From NCBI GenBank assembly GCA_025456065.1, contig JALOLH010000044.1:1-36369 (forward strand): a DNA stretch of 36,369 nucleotides. Direction: 5' to 3'. The notes under the pieces were generated by a model that was not told the DNA's origin, searched no databases, and saw nothing but the letters and a program-made list of their open reading frames with translations. This stretch comes from Candidatus Nanopelagicales bacterium (GTDB lineage Bacteria; Actinomycetota; Actinomycetes; S36-B12; CAIYMF01). The first letter of the stretch is position 1; every line of letters begins with the position of its first letter. Below, in pieces: positions 25,694 through 33,093 of this stretch. Position numbers and translations under genes: made by a program.

Positions 25694-26335
25694 ATGACCG
25701 AGCGCACCACCGTCCACCTCCTGCGCCACGGTGAGGTGCACAACCCGACCGGCCTGCTCTACGGGCGGCTGGCGGACTTCCACCTCTCGGAGCTCGGCCA
25801 GGAGATGGCCGTTCGCGCGGCCGAGGCGCTGGCGGGGCGTGACGTCACGGTCGTCACCTCGTCCCCGCTCGAGCGCGCCCGCGAGACCGCGGCGCCCAGC
25901 GCCGAGCAGTTCGGCCTGCCGGTGGGGATCGACGACAACCTGATCGAGGCCGAGAACGTGTTCGAGGGCCAGGTCGTCGGCGTCGGTGACGGGATCCTGA
26001 AGAACCCGAGGGCGTGGCGGCACCTGTACAACCCGTTCAAGCCCTCCTGGGGGGAGCCGTACCAGGTGCTCGCCGCCCGCATGCGGATCGCCGTGCGCCG
26101 GGCGCGCGACGCGGCCCGCGGCCATGAGGCGCTGCTCGTCAGCCACCAGCTGCCGATCTGGATCTGCCGACTGGATGCCGAGAACCGGTCCTTCGTCCAC
26201 GACCCGCGGCGGCGCCAGTGCAACCTGGCGTCGCTGACGTCGTTCGCCTTCGAGGGCAACCGCCTCGTGGCCGTGACCTACCGCGAGCCGGCCGCCGACC
26301 TGGCCGCCCGAGCCTCGAAGGCCCGTGGCGCCTGA
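25694..26335 (+). CDS. Histidine phosphatase family protein (phosphoglycerate mutase-like)
   Basis: 213 aa enzyme of the RHG superfamily: the phospho-His site is LLRHGEVHNP (R11-H12-G13) and the second catalytic His is in LLVSHQLPIW; FEGQVVGVGDG and SPLERARETA are further family segments. Substrate cannot be read; true cofactor-dependent mutase activity is doubtful and a small-molecule phosphatase is more likely. GAGGAG lies five bases before the ATG. This gene sits between hemL and resA and its TGA overlaps the resA ATG, so it is co-transcribed with cytochrome c maturation genes. A direct role in that process is not known to me. Confidence 0.85.
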   Translation: MTERTTVHLLRHGEVHNPTGLLYGRLADFHLSELGQEMAVRAAEALAGRDVTVVTSSPLERARETAAPSAEQFGLPVGIDDNLIEAENVFEGQVVGVGDGILKNPRAWRHLYNPFKPSWGEPYQVLAARMRIAVRRARDAARGHEALLVSHQLPIWICRLDAENRSFVHDPRRRQCNLASLTSFAFEGNRLVAVTYREPAADLAARASKARGA

Positions 26336-26982
26336 TGCGCAGCCGCGCCCGACCCGGCCGCGCCGACGCCCCCACGCCGGCGCGATCCCCCCTGCGCCGA
26401 ACGGCGGGGCTGCTCGGCGCCGCCCTGCTCCTGCTCGGCGTGGCCGGCTGCTCGCAGGACGTCTCGGCCGGCGAGCGGATCGACGGCGACGTCGCCGCCC
26501 AGGGCTACGTCTCCGGTGATGGCTCGACGACCATCGTCGCGCAGGCCGACCGGGTGGCCGCCCCACCGCTCACCGGCGAGACGCTCGAGGGCGGCACGTT
26601 CGCGCTGGCCGACCACCTCGGCAAGGTCGTGGTGCTCAACGTGTGGGCATCGTGGTGCGCGCCCTGCCGGGCCGAGGCCGACGAGCTGGCCGAGGTCGCG
26701 AACGAGAAGGCCGACGACGACGTGGTCTTCGTCGGCCTGAACACGCGGGACTCCGCGGCCCCGGCCACCGCGTTCGTCGAGCGGTTCGCCATCCCCTACC
26801 CCAACGTCGTCGACACCGACGGGGCCAAGCAGCTGCTGTTCCGCGACACGCTGCCGCCGCAGGCCATCCCCTCGACCCTCGTGATCGACCGTGAGGGCCG
26901 CGTGGCCGCGCGCGCGATCGGCGAGGTGGACCGCTCCCGGCTGCTGGGCCTCATCGAGCCGATCGAGGCCGAGGGGTCCTGA
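26335..26982 (+). CDS. resA: ResA-like thiol-disulfide oxidoreductase lipoprotein
   Basis: TlpA/ResA-family thioredoxin-fold protein outside the membrane, thought to reduce the heme-binding CxxCH cysteines of apocytochrome c. Signal peptide with lipobox LLGVAGC (lipidated C39). Active site WASWCAPC (C108, C111) in a 215 aa protein, followed by VVFVGLNTRD and the cis-Pro loop AIPSTLVIDREG. It is the first of four System II cytochrome c maturation genes, and its stop shares a base with the ccdA ATG. Electrons would come from CcdA. Confidence 0.92.
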   Translation: MRSRARPGRADAPTPARSPLRRTAGLLGAALLLLGVAGCSQDVSAGERIDGDVAAQGYVSGDGSTTIVAQADRVAAPPLTGETLEGGTFALADHLGKVVVLNVWASWCAPCRAEADELAEVANEKADDDVVFVGLNTRDSAAPATAFVERFAIPYPNVVDTDGAKQLLFRDTLPPQAIPSTLVIDREGRVAARAIGEVDRSRLLGLIEPIEAEGS

Positions 26983-27917
26983 TGCCGAGCCCGACCCACG
27001 TGCTGGCCGTCGCCCCGCTGGGCGTCGGCGAGACCGTCGTGTCCGGCTCCCTGGCCATCGCGATCCCGTTGGCCGTGCTCGCCGGCCTCGTCAGCTTCGC
27101 CAGCCCGTGCGTGCTGCCGCTCGTGCCCGGCTACCTGTCGTACGTGACCGGGCTGACCGGCACGGGGCTCGGCCCCGCGGGCTCGGCCGCCGCCCCCGGT
27201 GCGGCCCCCACCGCCGGCGCGCCCGGCTCCCCGGCCCCCACCGCCGGCGCCCGCGGCGCGCCCGGCTCCCCGGCCCCGGCCGCCGGCCCGACACCCGCCG
27301 CCGCGACGCTGACGGCCAGTGAGCGGCCGGCGGCGCCGCCCCGCGCCCGGGTGGCGCTGGGCACGCTGCTGTTCATCGCCGGGTTCAGCGCGGTCTTCGT
27401 CTCCTACGGCGCGCTGTTCGGCGGACTCGGGGCGACGCTGCTGGAGCACCAGGACGTCCTCACGCGGGTGCTGGGCGCGATCGTGATCGTGCTCGGCCTG
27501 GGGTTCCTCGGCCTGGTCCCCACGCTGCAGCGGGAGGCCCGGCTGCATCGCCGGCCGGCGCGGGGCCTGTGGGGCGCGCCGCTGCTGGGTGCGCTGTTCG
27601 GCCTGGGCTGGACACCGTGCATCGGCCCGACGCTGGCCGCCGTGCAGGGCCTGGCGTTCAGCGAGGCGTCGGCCGCCCGTGGCGCGCTGCTGTCGGTGGC
27701 CTACTGCCTCGGCCTGGGGTTGCCGTTCCTGCTCGTCGGCCTGGCCATGGAGCGCGGTCTCGGCGCGATGGCCTGGGCCCGACGGCACGCACGGACCATC
27801 CAGGTGGTCGGTGGGGCGTGCCTGGTCGTGCTCGGCCTGCTCATGGTCAGCGGGGTCTGGGGCTCGCTGATGAACGAGGCCCGCGGCTGGGTGACCGGCT
27901 TCGAGGTGCCCCTGTGA
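26982..27917 (+). CDS. ccdA: CcdA, transmembrane thiol-disulfide electron carrier
   Basis: DsbD-like membrane protein carrying reducing power from cytoplasmic thioredoxin to ResA. 311 aa with six hydrophobic segments; the paired redox cysteines lie in FASPCVLPLVPGYLSYV and GWTPCIGPTLAAV, both with the family's Cys-Pro context. Between the first and second transmembrane segments is an inserted low-complexity loop of about 60 residues (Ala/Pro/Gly/Thr) encoded by tandem repeats at 27203-27271; CcdA is usually about 240 aa. GTGA overlap with resB. Confidence 0.92.
   Translation: MPSPTHVLAVAPLGVGETVVSGSLAIAIPLAVLAGLVSFASPCVLPLVPGYLSYVTGLTGTGLGPAGSAAAPGAAPTAGAPGSPAPTAGARGAPGSPAPAAGPTPAAATLTASERPAAPPRARVALGTLLFIAGFSAVFVSYGALFGGLGATLLEHQDVLTRVLGAIVIVLGLGFLGLVPTLQREARLHRRPARGLWGAPLLGALFGLGWTPCIGPTLAAVQGLAFSEASAARGALLSVAYCLGLGLPFLLVGLAMERGLGAMAWARRHARTIQVVGGACLVVLGLLMVSGVWGSLMNEARGWVTGFEVPL
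27203..27271 (+). repeat. Imperfect tandem repeat coding the CcdA loop insert
   Basis: A ~30-bp unit beginning GGCCCCCACCGCCGGCGC occurs at 27203-27232 and again, lengthened by 9 bp, at 27233-27271, with a partial third copy after. It encodes PTAGAPGSPA-like repeats in the loop after the first CcdA membrane segment. In-frame expansion by slippage is the simplest origin. Confidence 0.75.
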
Positions 27918-29842
27918 CCGCCCCCTCGGACCGTGCGAGCGCCCGGCTCTCGGACGCCCCGGATCGGGCGGGCGCGGCCGCCGGGCCCACTGCCCCATCC
28001 CACGCCGGGACGTCCGTGGTCCAGGACGGTGGTGCAGGGTCCAGCTTCGGGCTGGAGGGGCGCGAGGGGCGCGAGGGGCGCGAGGGCGGCGAGGCGCGCG
28101 CGGCGCGCGAGGCACGGCCGGCCGGTGCAGGGCCGTCGACGGCGGCCGCAGCCGACACCGGTGAGCGGCTCGAGGACCTGGCCCCCGACGCCGGGCTGCC
28201 CGAGGACGCCGCTGCGCTGAGCGCCGACTGGGGTGCCGGGCGCCGGCGTCGCACCACCGGCATGGGCCCACGACTCGGCCCGGTCGGGTGGCTGCGCTGG
28301 GGCTGGCGCCAGCTCACCAGCATGCGCACGGCCCTGGTGCTGCTGTTCCTGCTCGCCCTGGCCGCGATCCCGGGCAGCGTGCTGCCGCAGCGCGGCACCG
28401 ACCCGATCGCCGTGGCCGACTGGATCGAGGGACGCCCGGGGCTCGGCGCGACCCTGGACCGGTACGGGTTCTTCGACGTCTTCGTCGCGCCGTGGTTCTC
28501 CGCGATCTACCTGCTGCTGTTCGTCTCCCTCATCGGGTGCGTGCTGCCCCGGATCGCCGCCCACTGGCGGGCGATGCGCCAGCCGACGCCCCCCGCGCCA
28601 CGGCGGCTGGACCGGCTCGCCGGCGCGACCACCTGGCACACCGACGACCCCGGCACCCTCGCCGCGGCCGTGGCGGCGCTGCAGGAACGGCGCTGGCGCG
28701 TGACGCCCGGCCGCGACCTCGACGGACCCGTCGGGTCCCTGGCCGCGGAGAAGGGGTTCGCACGGGAGACCGGCAACCTGCTGTTCCACGTCGCGCTGGT
28801 GCTGATCCTGATCGGCGTCGCCCTCGGGGCGATCTTCGGCTGGAGGGGCACGGTGATCGTGCGCGAGGGCCAGGGGTTCTCCAACACGCTGACCCAGTAC
28901 GACTCCTTCGCGCCCGGCCGGATGGCCTCCACCGAGGCCCTGCCCCCGTTCGCCTTCACCATGACCGACTTCGACGCGACCTTCGAGCGGGAGGGCTCGC
29001 AGCGCGGGGCCCCGCGGTCGTTCTCCGCGGTGATGGCCTACACCCCCGAGCCCGGCGCCCCGCTCGAGACGAAGGTCGTGACGGTGAACCAGCCGTTGCG
29101 CCTCGACGGGGCGAAGGTCTTCCTGGTCGGCCACGGGTACGCCCCGCACCTGCGCCTGACCGATGCGACCGGCCGGGTCGTGTTCGACGACACCGTCGTC
29201 TTCCTGCCGCAGGACGGCAGCTTCACGTCGACCGGCGTGCTCAAGGCGCCGGACGCCCAGCCCCCGCTGGGCCTCACGGCGATCCTGGCACCGACGGCGA
29301 TCATCGACCAGGGCGGCCCGCGCTCGGTGTTCCCGGCGCCGGACAACCCCGGGCTCTTCGTCTCGGCCTTCACCGGCGACCTCGGCCTGGACGACGGGGT
29401 GCCCAGCAACGTGTTCCAGCTCGACACCGAGGGCCTGGAGCAGCTGGGCCTCGAGGGCCTCGGGCCCGGCCAGACGTGGGAGCTGCCGGACGGCGCGGGG
29501 ACGCTGGAGTTCGTCGACCTCGAACGCTGGGCGTCGTTCACGATCTCCCACGACCCCGGCAAGGGCCTGGCGCTGGCCGGGTCGATCGCGGCGATCCTCG
29601 GCCTGATGCTGTCGCTGTTCGTGAAGCGGCGACGGATCTGGGTGCGCGTGGAGGCGGTGGCCGGGCCCGGCAGTACCCCGGCCAGCGGTGGATCGGCAGG
29701 CGCCGATTCGGCCGCCGCGGCCGACCCCGCTACCGTCTACCGGGTGCAGGTCGGGGGCCTGTCCCGGACCGAGGCTGCCGACGTGGTCGGCGAGGTGCAG
29801 CAGCTCGTGGCCCGCGTGGGCGGGCCGGTCAAGGAGGCGTGA
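27914..29842 (+). CDS. resB: ResB/Ccs1, System II cytochrome c assembly protein
   Basis: Membrane part of the heme export/ligation complex for c-type cytochromes, working with CcsB. At 642 aa it carries a ~115-residue disordered N-terminal extension (with EGREGREGREGGE coded by 9-bp repeats) before the first conserved helix LTSMRTALVLLFLLALAAIPG. Other helices are FSAIYLLLFVSLIGCVLPR, LLFHVALVLILIGVALGAIFG and, near the C-terminus, SIAAILGLMLSLFVKRR, with the large extracytoplasmic domain between the last two. A ~60-residue Ser/Ala-rich tail ends it. GTG start overlaps the ccdA stop; AAGGAGG for ccsB lies at its end. Confidence 0.92.
   Translation: MTAPSDRASARLSDAPDRAGAAAGPTAPSHAGTSVVQDGGAGSSFGLEGREGREGREGGEARAAREARPAGAGPSTAAAADTGERLEDLAPDAGLPEDAAALSADWGAGRRRRTTGMGPRLGPVGWLRWGWRQLTSMRTALVLLFLLALAAIPGSVLPQRGTDPIAVADWIEGRPGLGATLDRYGFFDVFVAPWFSAIYLLLFVSLIGCVLPRIAAHWRAMRQPTPPAPRRLDRLAGATTWHTDDPGTLAAAVAALQERRWRVTPGRDLDGPVGSLAAEKGFARETGNLLFHVALVLILIGVALGAIFGWRGTVIVREGQGFSNTLTQYDSFAPGRMASTEALPPFAFTMTDFDATFEREGSQRGAPRSFSAVMAYTPEPGAPLETKVVTVNQPLRLDGAKVFLVGHGYAPHLRLTDATGRVVFDDTVVFLPQDGSFTSTGVLKAPDAQPPLGLTAILAPTAIIDQGGPRSVFPAPDNPGLFVSAFTGDLGLDDGVPSNVFQLDTEGLEQLGLEGLGPGQTWELPDGAGTLEFVDLERWASFTISHDPGKGLALAGSIAAILGLMLSLFVKRRRIWVRVEAVAGPGSTPASGGSAGADSAAAADPATVYRVQVGGLSRTEAADVVGEVQQLVARVGGPVKEA
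28055..28090 (+). repeat. 9-bp tandem repeat in the resB 5' region
   Basis: GAGGGGCGC three times then GAGGGCGGC, coding EGR-EGR-EGR-EGG in the disordered N-terminal extension of ResB. The G4 tracts also give G-quadruplex potential on the coding strand. Confidence 0.8.
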
Positions 29843-29843
29843 C

Positions 29844-30914
29844 GTGAGCCTGGCGCAGTGGAGCAACCTGTTCGTCTATGCGTCGATGGCGATGTATGCG
29901 CTGGCGTTCGTCTCCTTCGCCGTCTCCTTCGCCGCGACCCGCAGCCTGGCGGTCGACGAGGGTGCCGTGCCGCCCGGGGCACCCGAGCCGGCCGCCGTGC
30001 CGGCGGTGGCGGGGGCGGTGTCGCCCCAGGCTGCTGACGCGGCCGCCGAGGCCAGGGCGTTGGCCCGAGCCCGGTCCCCGCAGCTCGAGGCCGAGATGGC
30101 CGCGCAGGCGCGCCGCAGCCGCTGGGGCGGCCGCTCGGACGGCGCGGCCGCCCTGCCACCCGGGCGGCGCGCGGCGAACATCGGCATGAGCCTGACCTGG
30201 CTGGCCACCGGGCTGCTGCTCGCCGGGCTCGTCGCCCGCGGGCTCTGGGCGGGCCGCGCGCCCTGGGGCAACATGTACGAGTACTCGTTGTCGTCGGCCC
30301 TGGCGATCTCCGGGGTGTTCCTCGCGTTCTCGCTGCGCCGGGACGTGCGCTGGCTGGGCCTGCTGGTGAGCGCCGCCAGCCTCATCACGCTGGGCGTCGC
30401 GGTGCTGCTGCTCTACAACGACTCCCCCCAGCTGGTGCCCGCGCTGCACTCGTACTGGCTGGTGATCCACGTCGCCGCGGCGATCATCGCGGGTGGGGCG
30501 TTCACGGTCGGCGCCGCCGCGACCGTGCTCTACCTCGTCGCCGACCGCGCCGAGCGGCGCCCGGAGGCCAGGTTCTCCCGGGCGGTCGCCGCGCGGATCC
30601 CGGACTCGGCCACCCTGGACACGTTGGCGTACCGGACGAACGCGTTCGTCTTCCCGCTGTGGACCTTCGCGGTCATCGCGGGGGCGGTCTGGGCCGAGGA
30701 CGCGTGGGGCCGCTACTGGGGCTGGGACCCGAAGGAGACCTGGGCCTTCATCACGTGGCTGGTCTACGCCGGCTACCTGCACGCCCGGGCCACGGCCGGG
30801 TGGCGCGGCCGGAAGGCCGCGGTGATCGGGCTGATCGGCTTCGCGAGCTTCCTGATCAACTTCTTCGGCGTGAACCTCTTCGCCAGCGGCCTGCACTCGT
30901 ACGCCGGCGTCTGA
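29844..30914 (+). CDS. ccsB: CcsB/CcsA-type heme-handling protein of System II
   Basis: Heme-handling partner of ResB in c-type cytochrome assembly. 356 aa, about eight membrane segments; the conserved tryptophan-rich WWD motif is WGRYWGWDPKETW beginning at W288, and conserved histidines are visible in PALHSYWLVIHV and near the C-terminus in SGLHSYAGV. A cytoplasmic-side Ala-rich insert of about 75 residues separates the first two helices. The GTG start has AAGGAGG six bases upstream. Last gene of the plus-strand run; a hairpin follows at 30937-30959. Confidence 0.93.
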   Translation: MSLAQWSNLFVYASMAMYALAFVSFAVSFAATRSLAVDEGAVPPGAPEPAAVPAVAGAVSPQAADAAAEARALARARSPQLEAEMAAQARRSRWGGRSDGAAALPPGRRAANIGMSLTWLATGLLLAGLVARGLWAGRAPWGNMYEYSLSSALAISGVFLAFSLRRDVRWLGLLVSAASLITLGVAVLLLYNDSPQLVPALHSYWLVIHVAAAIIAGGAFTVGAAATVLYLVADRAERRPEARFSRAVAARIPDSATLDTLAYRTNAFVFPLWTFAVIAGAVWAEDAWGRYWGWDPKETWAFITWLVYAGYLHARATAGWRGRKAAVIGLIGFASFLINFFGVNLFASGLHSYAGV

Positions 30915-30936
30915 CGCGAACGGCCCGACGGCGGGC

Positions 30937-30959
30937 CCGGTCGCCCGGGCCGCGACCGG
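30937..30959. terminator. Bidirectional terminator hairpin between ccsB and the DUF4229 gene
   Basis: CCGGTCGC (30937-30944), a 7-nt loop, GCGACCGG (30952-30959): perfect 8-bp arms in the 51-bp gap between two convergent genes. There is no T-run, as is common for actinobacterial terminators. Confidence 0.6.
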
Positions 30960-30965
30960 AATCGG

Positions 30966-31406
30966 CTACGCCGCGGGCGCGTCGTTCCCTGCGGCCTCGT
31001 GCCCGTGGTGGCGGCGCGCCTCGATCGCGGCCTCGAGGTTGCGGGCGGCGGCCTCGCGCTGGCGCATGAACACGAAGAAGCTCAGCACCGCGGAGACCAG
31101 CACGGCGGTGAACAGCAGCAGCCAGCCGCGCATGCCCACGAGGTAGAGCAGGCCGCCGACCGTCACCAGCATCGCGATCCGCAGCACGCCGTAGCGCAGG
31201 CCCGCGTGCGGCACCACGGCAGGCGCGGCGGCGTCCGGGGCGTTGGTCGCGGGCGAAGCGGCGGGGTCCGGGGCGCCGGTCCCGGTCGGGGCGGCGGTGG
31301 GGTCCGTCGCGCCGGTCGCTGGGCCCGTCGCGCCGGCGGGCGTCGTGGCGGCTCCAGCTTCGCGCTGGGGGTCGTCGGGGCGGGGAGTGCCGGTGGGATC
31401 GGACAT
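30966..31406 (-). CDS. DUF4229 family small membrane protein
   Basis: Function unknown. The 146 aa protein has a ~65-residue N-terminal Thr/Pro/Ala-rich disordered stretch. Two membrane helices follow (LRIAMLVTVGGLLYLVGM and WLLLFTAVLVSAVLSFFVFM), then a basic amphipathic tail (RQREAAARNLEAAIEARRHH), matching the layout of actinobacterial DUF4229. It is a frequent neighbour of cytochrome c maturation or menaquinone genes in this phylum as far as I recall. The -10 element TAGGCT lies at -12 to -7 before the ATG and no Shine-Dalgarno is present, so the mRNA looks leaderless. Confidence 0.75.
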   Translation of the reverse strand: MSDPTGTPRPDDPQREAGAATTPAGATGPATGATDPTAAPTGTGAPDPAASPATNAPDAAAPAVVPHAGLRYGVLRIAMLVTVGGLLYLVGMRGWLLLFTAVLVSAVLSFFVFMRQREAAARNLEAAIEARRHHGHEAAGNDAPAA

Positions 31407-31412
31407 GGCACG

Positions 31413-31418
31413 AGCCTA
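31413..31418 (-). promoter_or_regulatory. Putative leaderless promoter -10 (TAGGCT) of the DUF4229 gene
   Basis: On the minus strand TAGGCT occupies -12 to -7 relative to the ATG at 31406, the spacing for a transcript starting at the A of ATG. No clear -35 is seen. Confidence 0.45.
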
Positions 31419-31496
31419 CGTCGCCCGGTGCAGTCGCTCGACGGGTGTCGGAGCGGGACGACGGGACGCTGGGTGGCCGGTTCCCGGAGCCCGGGC

Positions 31497-31521
31497 TAGC
31501 CTGAGCGCAAGCACGCTTGCG
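31497..31521 (+). promoter_or_regulatory. Putative -10 (TAGCCT) followed by a 16-bp palindrome
   Basis: TAGCCT at 31497-31502 is followed at 31506-31521 by CGCAAGC-AC-GCTTGCG, a perfect palindrome with 7-bp arms that would overlap the transcript start and the 5' end of the leader of the gene at 31534. A repressor site is a natural reading, but no regulator is identified. Confidence 0.45.
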
Positions 31522-31533
31522 AAGGGGTTGCCC

Positions 31534-31989
31534 GTGGGCCGGTTCGTCCTCGCGATCGCCGCTGTGGCGCTGCACCTCTACGTGCTCGTCGACCTGACCC
31601 GCGCCCGTTCCGAGGACGTCCGGCTGCTGCCGCGCTGGCTGTGGTTCCTGGTCTCGCTCATGCCCGTGGTCGGCCCCGCCGCGTACCTGCTCGCGGGCCA
31701 GCCGCGCGTCGGGGGCTCCCCGGGAGGTGGGGGCGGGGGCCCAGGCGGGATCGGCGGGGGGCCACGGCCCCGTGGTCCGGTGGCCCCCGACGACGATCCG
31801 GACTTCCTCAAGCGCCTGGACGAGCAGTCGTGGGCGGCCCGCATGGAGCAGCTGCGCCGGCAGCGCGAGACCGGCGGCCGGGGTGCGGTGACCCCGCCCC
31901 CCGCTGACGCCGACGGGGCCCCCGGCCAGCAGGCGCCGCCCCCCGCCCGTGCGCCGGACGAGGCCCCCGGTGAGGGCGCCACCCGCTGA
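31534..31989 (+). CDS. PLDc_N-like small membrane protein
   Basis: 151 aa protein resembling the phospholipase D nuclease N-terminal domain family (PLDc_N): helix GRFVLAIAAVALHLYVLVDL, basic loop, helix LPRWLWFLVSLMPVVGPAAYLL. A Gly-rich linker follows (GGSPGGGGGGPGGIGGG) and then an acidic/charged tail with DDDPDFLKRLDEQSW. No nuclease HKD motif is present, so it is a stand-alone membrane piece of unknown function. The GTG at 31534 has AAGGGG six bases upstream; an in-frame TTG two codons earlier is less well placed. Confidence 0.7.
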   Translation: MGRFVLAIAAVALHLYVLVDLTRARSEDVRLLPRWLWFLVSLMPVVGPAAYLLAGQPRVGGSPGGGGGGPGGIGGGPRPRGPVAPDDDPDFLKRLDEQSWAARMEQLRRQRETGGRGAVTPPPADADGAPGQQAPPPARAPDEAPGEGATR

Positions 31990-32003
31990 TCCGCGCCGTC
32001 GAT

Positions 32004-32030
32004 GGCGGGCGGCGGATGCCGTCCCCCGCC
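32004..32030 (+). terminator. Imperfect hairpin after the PLDc_N-like gene
   Basis: GGCGGG (32004-32009) and GGC (32011-32013) can pair with GCC (32018-32020) and CCCGCC (32025-32030) around a GGAT loop, with unpaired bases inside. It starts 15 bases after the stop codon. Weak evidence for a terminator. Confidence 0.35.
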
Positions 32031-32110
32031 CCGGCACCCGATGAGGCCCGGAACGAGGCCGCTCCCGCTGCCCAGCTCCGCCGCGGAGCTCAGCTCTGGG
32101 TCATCGCGAT

Positions 32111-32140
32111 TTGGTTGTGCACAACTCAATAGTGCACAAT
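32111..32140 (+). promoter_or_regulatory. gpx-ohrR promoter with two palindromic operator sites
   Basis: A perfect palindrome GTTGTGCACAAC (32114-32125) and an imperfect copy ATAGTGCACAAT (32129-32140) have centres 15 bp apart. TTGGTT (32111-32116) and CACAAT (32135-32140) make a -35/-10 pair with an 18-bp spacer, and CACAAT sits at -12 to -7 before the gpx ATG, so the second site covers the -10. It is the likely binding site of the MarR/OhrR-type regulator encoded in the same operon. Confidence 0.6.
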
Positions 32141-32146
32141 CGTTCC

Positions 32147-32638
32147 ATGACCTCCATCTACGACCTGTCCTTCACCAGCAACCGGGGCGAGACCGTGGCC
32201 CTCGACCAGTACCGCGGCCGGCCCCTGCTCATCGTGAACACCGCCAGCAAGTGCGGGTTCACCCCCCAGTACGACGGCCTGCAGGCGCTGCACGAGCAGT
32301 ACGGACCGCAGGGCCTGGTCGTGCTCGGCTTCCCGTGCGGGCAGTTCGCCAACCAGGAGCCCGGCGACGACGGCGCCATCGAGGAGTTCTGCCGGATCAA
32401 CCACGGGGTGACCTTCCCGCTGAGCACGAAGGTCGACGTGAACGGCAAGGGCACCGACCCCGTGTTCGCGTTCGTCAAGGACCGGAGCAAGGGGCTGCTC
32501 GGCGGTGCGGTGAAGTGGAACTTCACGAAGTTCCTCGTGGCCGGTGACGGCGTCACGGTGAAGCGCTACTCGCCGAACACGGAGCCCAAGGAGCTGGCCG
32601 AGGACATCGAGGCGCTGCTGCCGGAGCAGGCCGCCTGA
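32147..32638 (+). CDS. gpx: Glutathione peroxidase family thiol peroxidase
   Basis: Peroxide-reducing enzyme of the GPx family (163 aa). The peroxidatic residue is Cys, not Sec: C36 in NTASKCGFTPQY, with the other catalytic-tetrad residues Q70 (FANQEPG) and W124/N125 (VKWNFTKFLV). C64 in FPCGQF is a further cysteine. Actinobacteria lack glutathione in most cases, so the reductant is more likely thioredoxin or mycothiol-linked (inference). No Shine-Dalgarno; the transcript is probably leaderless from the operator-covered promoter at 32111-32140. The MarR gene follows five bases later. Confidence 0.9.
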   Translation: MTSIYDLSFTSNRGETVALDQYRGRPLLIVNTASKCGFTPQYDGLQALHEQYGPQGLVVLGFPCGQFANQEPGDDGAIEEFCRINHGVTFPLSTKVDVNGKGTDPVFAFVKDRSKGLLGGAVKWNFTKFLVAGDGVTVKRYSPNTEPKELAEDIEALLPEQAA

Positions 32639-32643
32639 CGGCC

Positions 32644-33093
32644 ATGGCCCACCCGCAGCTGCAGCTGGACCACCAGCTGTGCTTCCTGTTCCATCGGATC
32701 AGCCGTGACCTCACGGCCGCGTACCGGCCGCTGCTGGCCGATCTCGGCCTGACCTACCCCCAGTACCTCGCCATGCTCGTGCTCTGGGAGCGCGACGGCC
32801 CCGGCGTGGGCGAGCTCGGCGATCGGTTGTGCCTGGACTCCGGGACCCTGTCGCCGCTGGTGCGCCGGCTGGAGGCGGCCGGACTGGTGCGCCGCCAGCG
32901 AGGGGCCGCGGACGAGCGACGCGTCACGGTGCACCTGACCGAGGCGGGGCGGGCGCTGGAGGAGCGGGCGGCGGGCGTGCCGCAGCAGCTGGCGGCGACG
33001 CTGGTCGACGACCTGCCCTCGTACCAGGCCCTGCACGCGGAGCTCACGGCGCTCGCGCAGCGCCTCGAGGCCTCCACCCCGCGGTCTGCGTAG
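32644..33093 (+). CDS. ohrR: OhrR-type MarR family peroxide-sensing repressor
   Basis: 149 aa winged-helix regulator. The N-terminal LDHQLCFLFHRISRDL carries C13, aligned by context with the sensing Cys of OhrR (LDNQLCFxLY); RPLLADLGLTYPQYLAMLVLWE, LCLDSGTLSPLVRRLEAAGLV and DERRVTVHLTEAG are hallmark OhrR stretches. In known OhrR proteins oxidation of this Cys by organic hydroperoxide releases DNA. It is co-transcribed with gpx, in contrast to the usual ohr partner, and probably represses its own operon through the palindromes at 32114-32140. The stop codon lies in the left arm of the terminator palindrome. Confidence 0.88.
   Translation: MAHPQLQLDHQLCFLFHRISRDLTAAYRPLLADLGLTYPQYLAMLVLWERDGPGVGELGDRLCLDSGTLSPLVRRLEAAGLVRRQRGAADERRVTVHLTEAGRALEERAAGVPQQLAATLVDDLPSYQALHAELTALAQRLEASTPRSA

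Noticed and set aside
31450..31470. Two GGGACG half-sites considered as another DosR site
   Set aside because: They are direct, not inverted, and lack the GTCCC arm; too weak in DNA of this composition.
32252..32257. Selenocysteine version of glutathione peroxidase
   Set aside because: The active-site codon is TGC (Cys), not TGA, so no recoding is needed.
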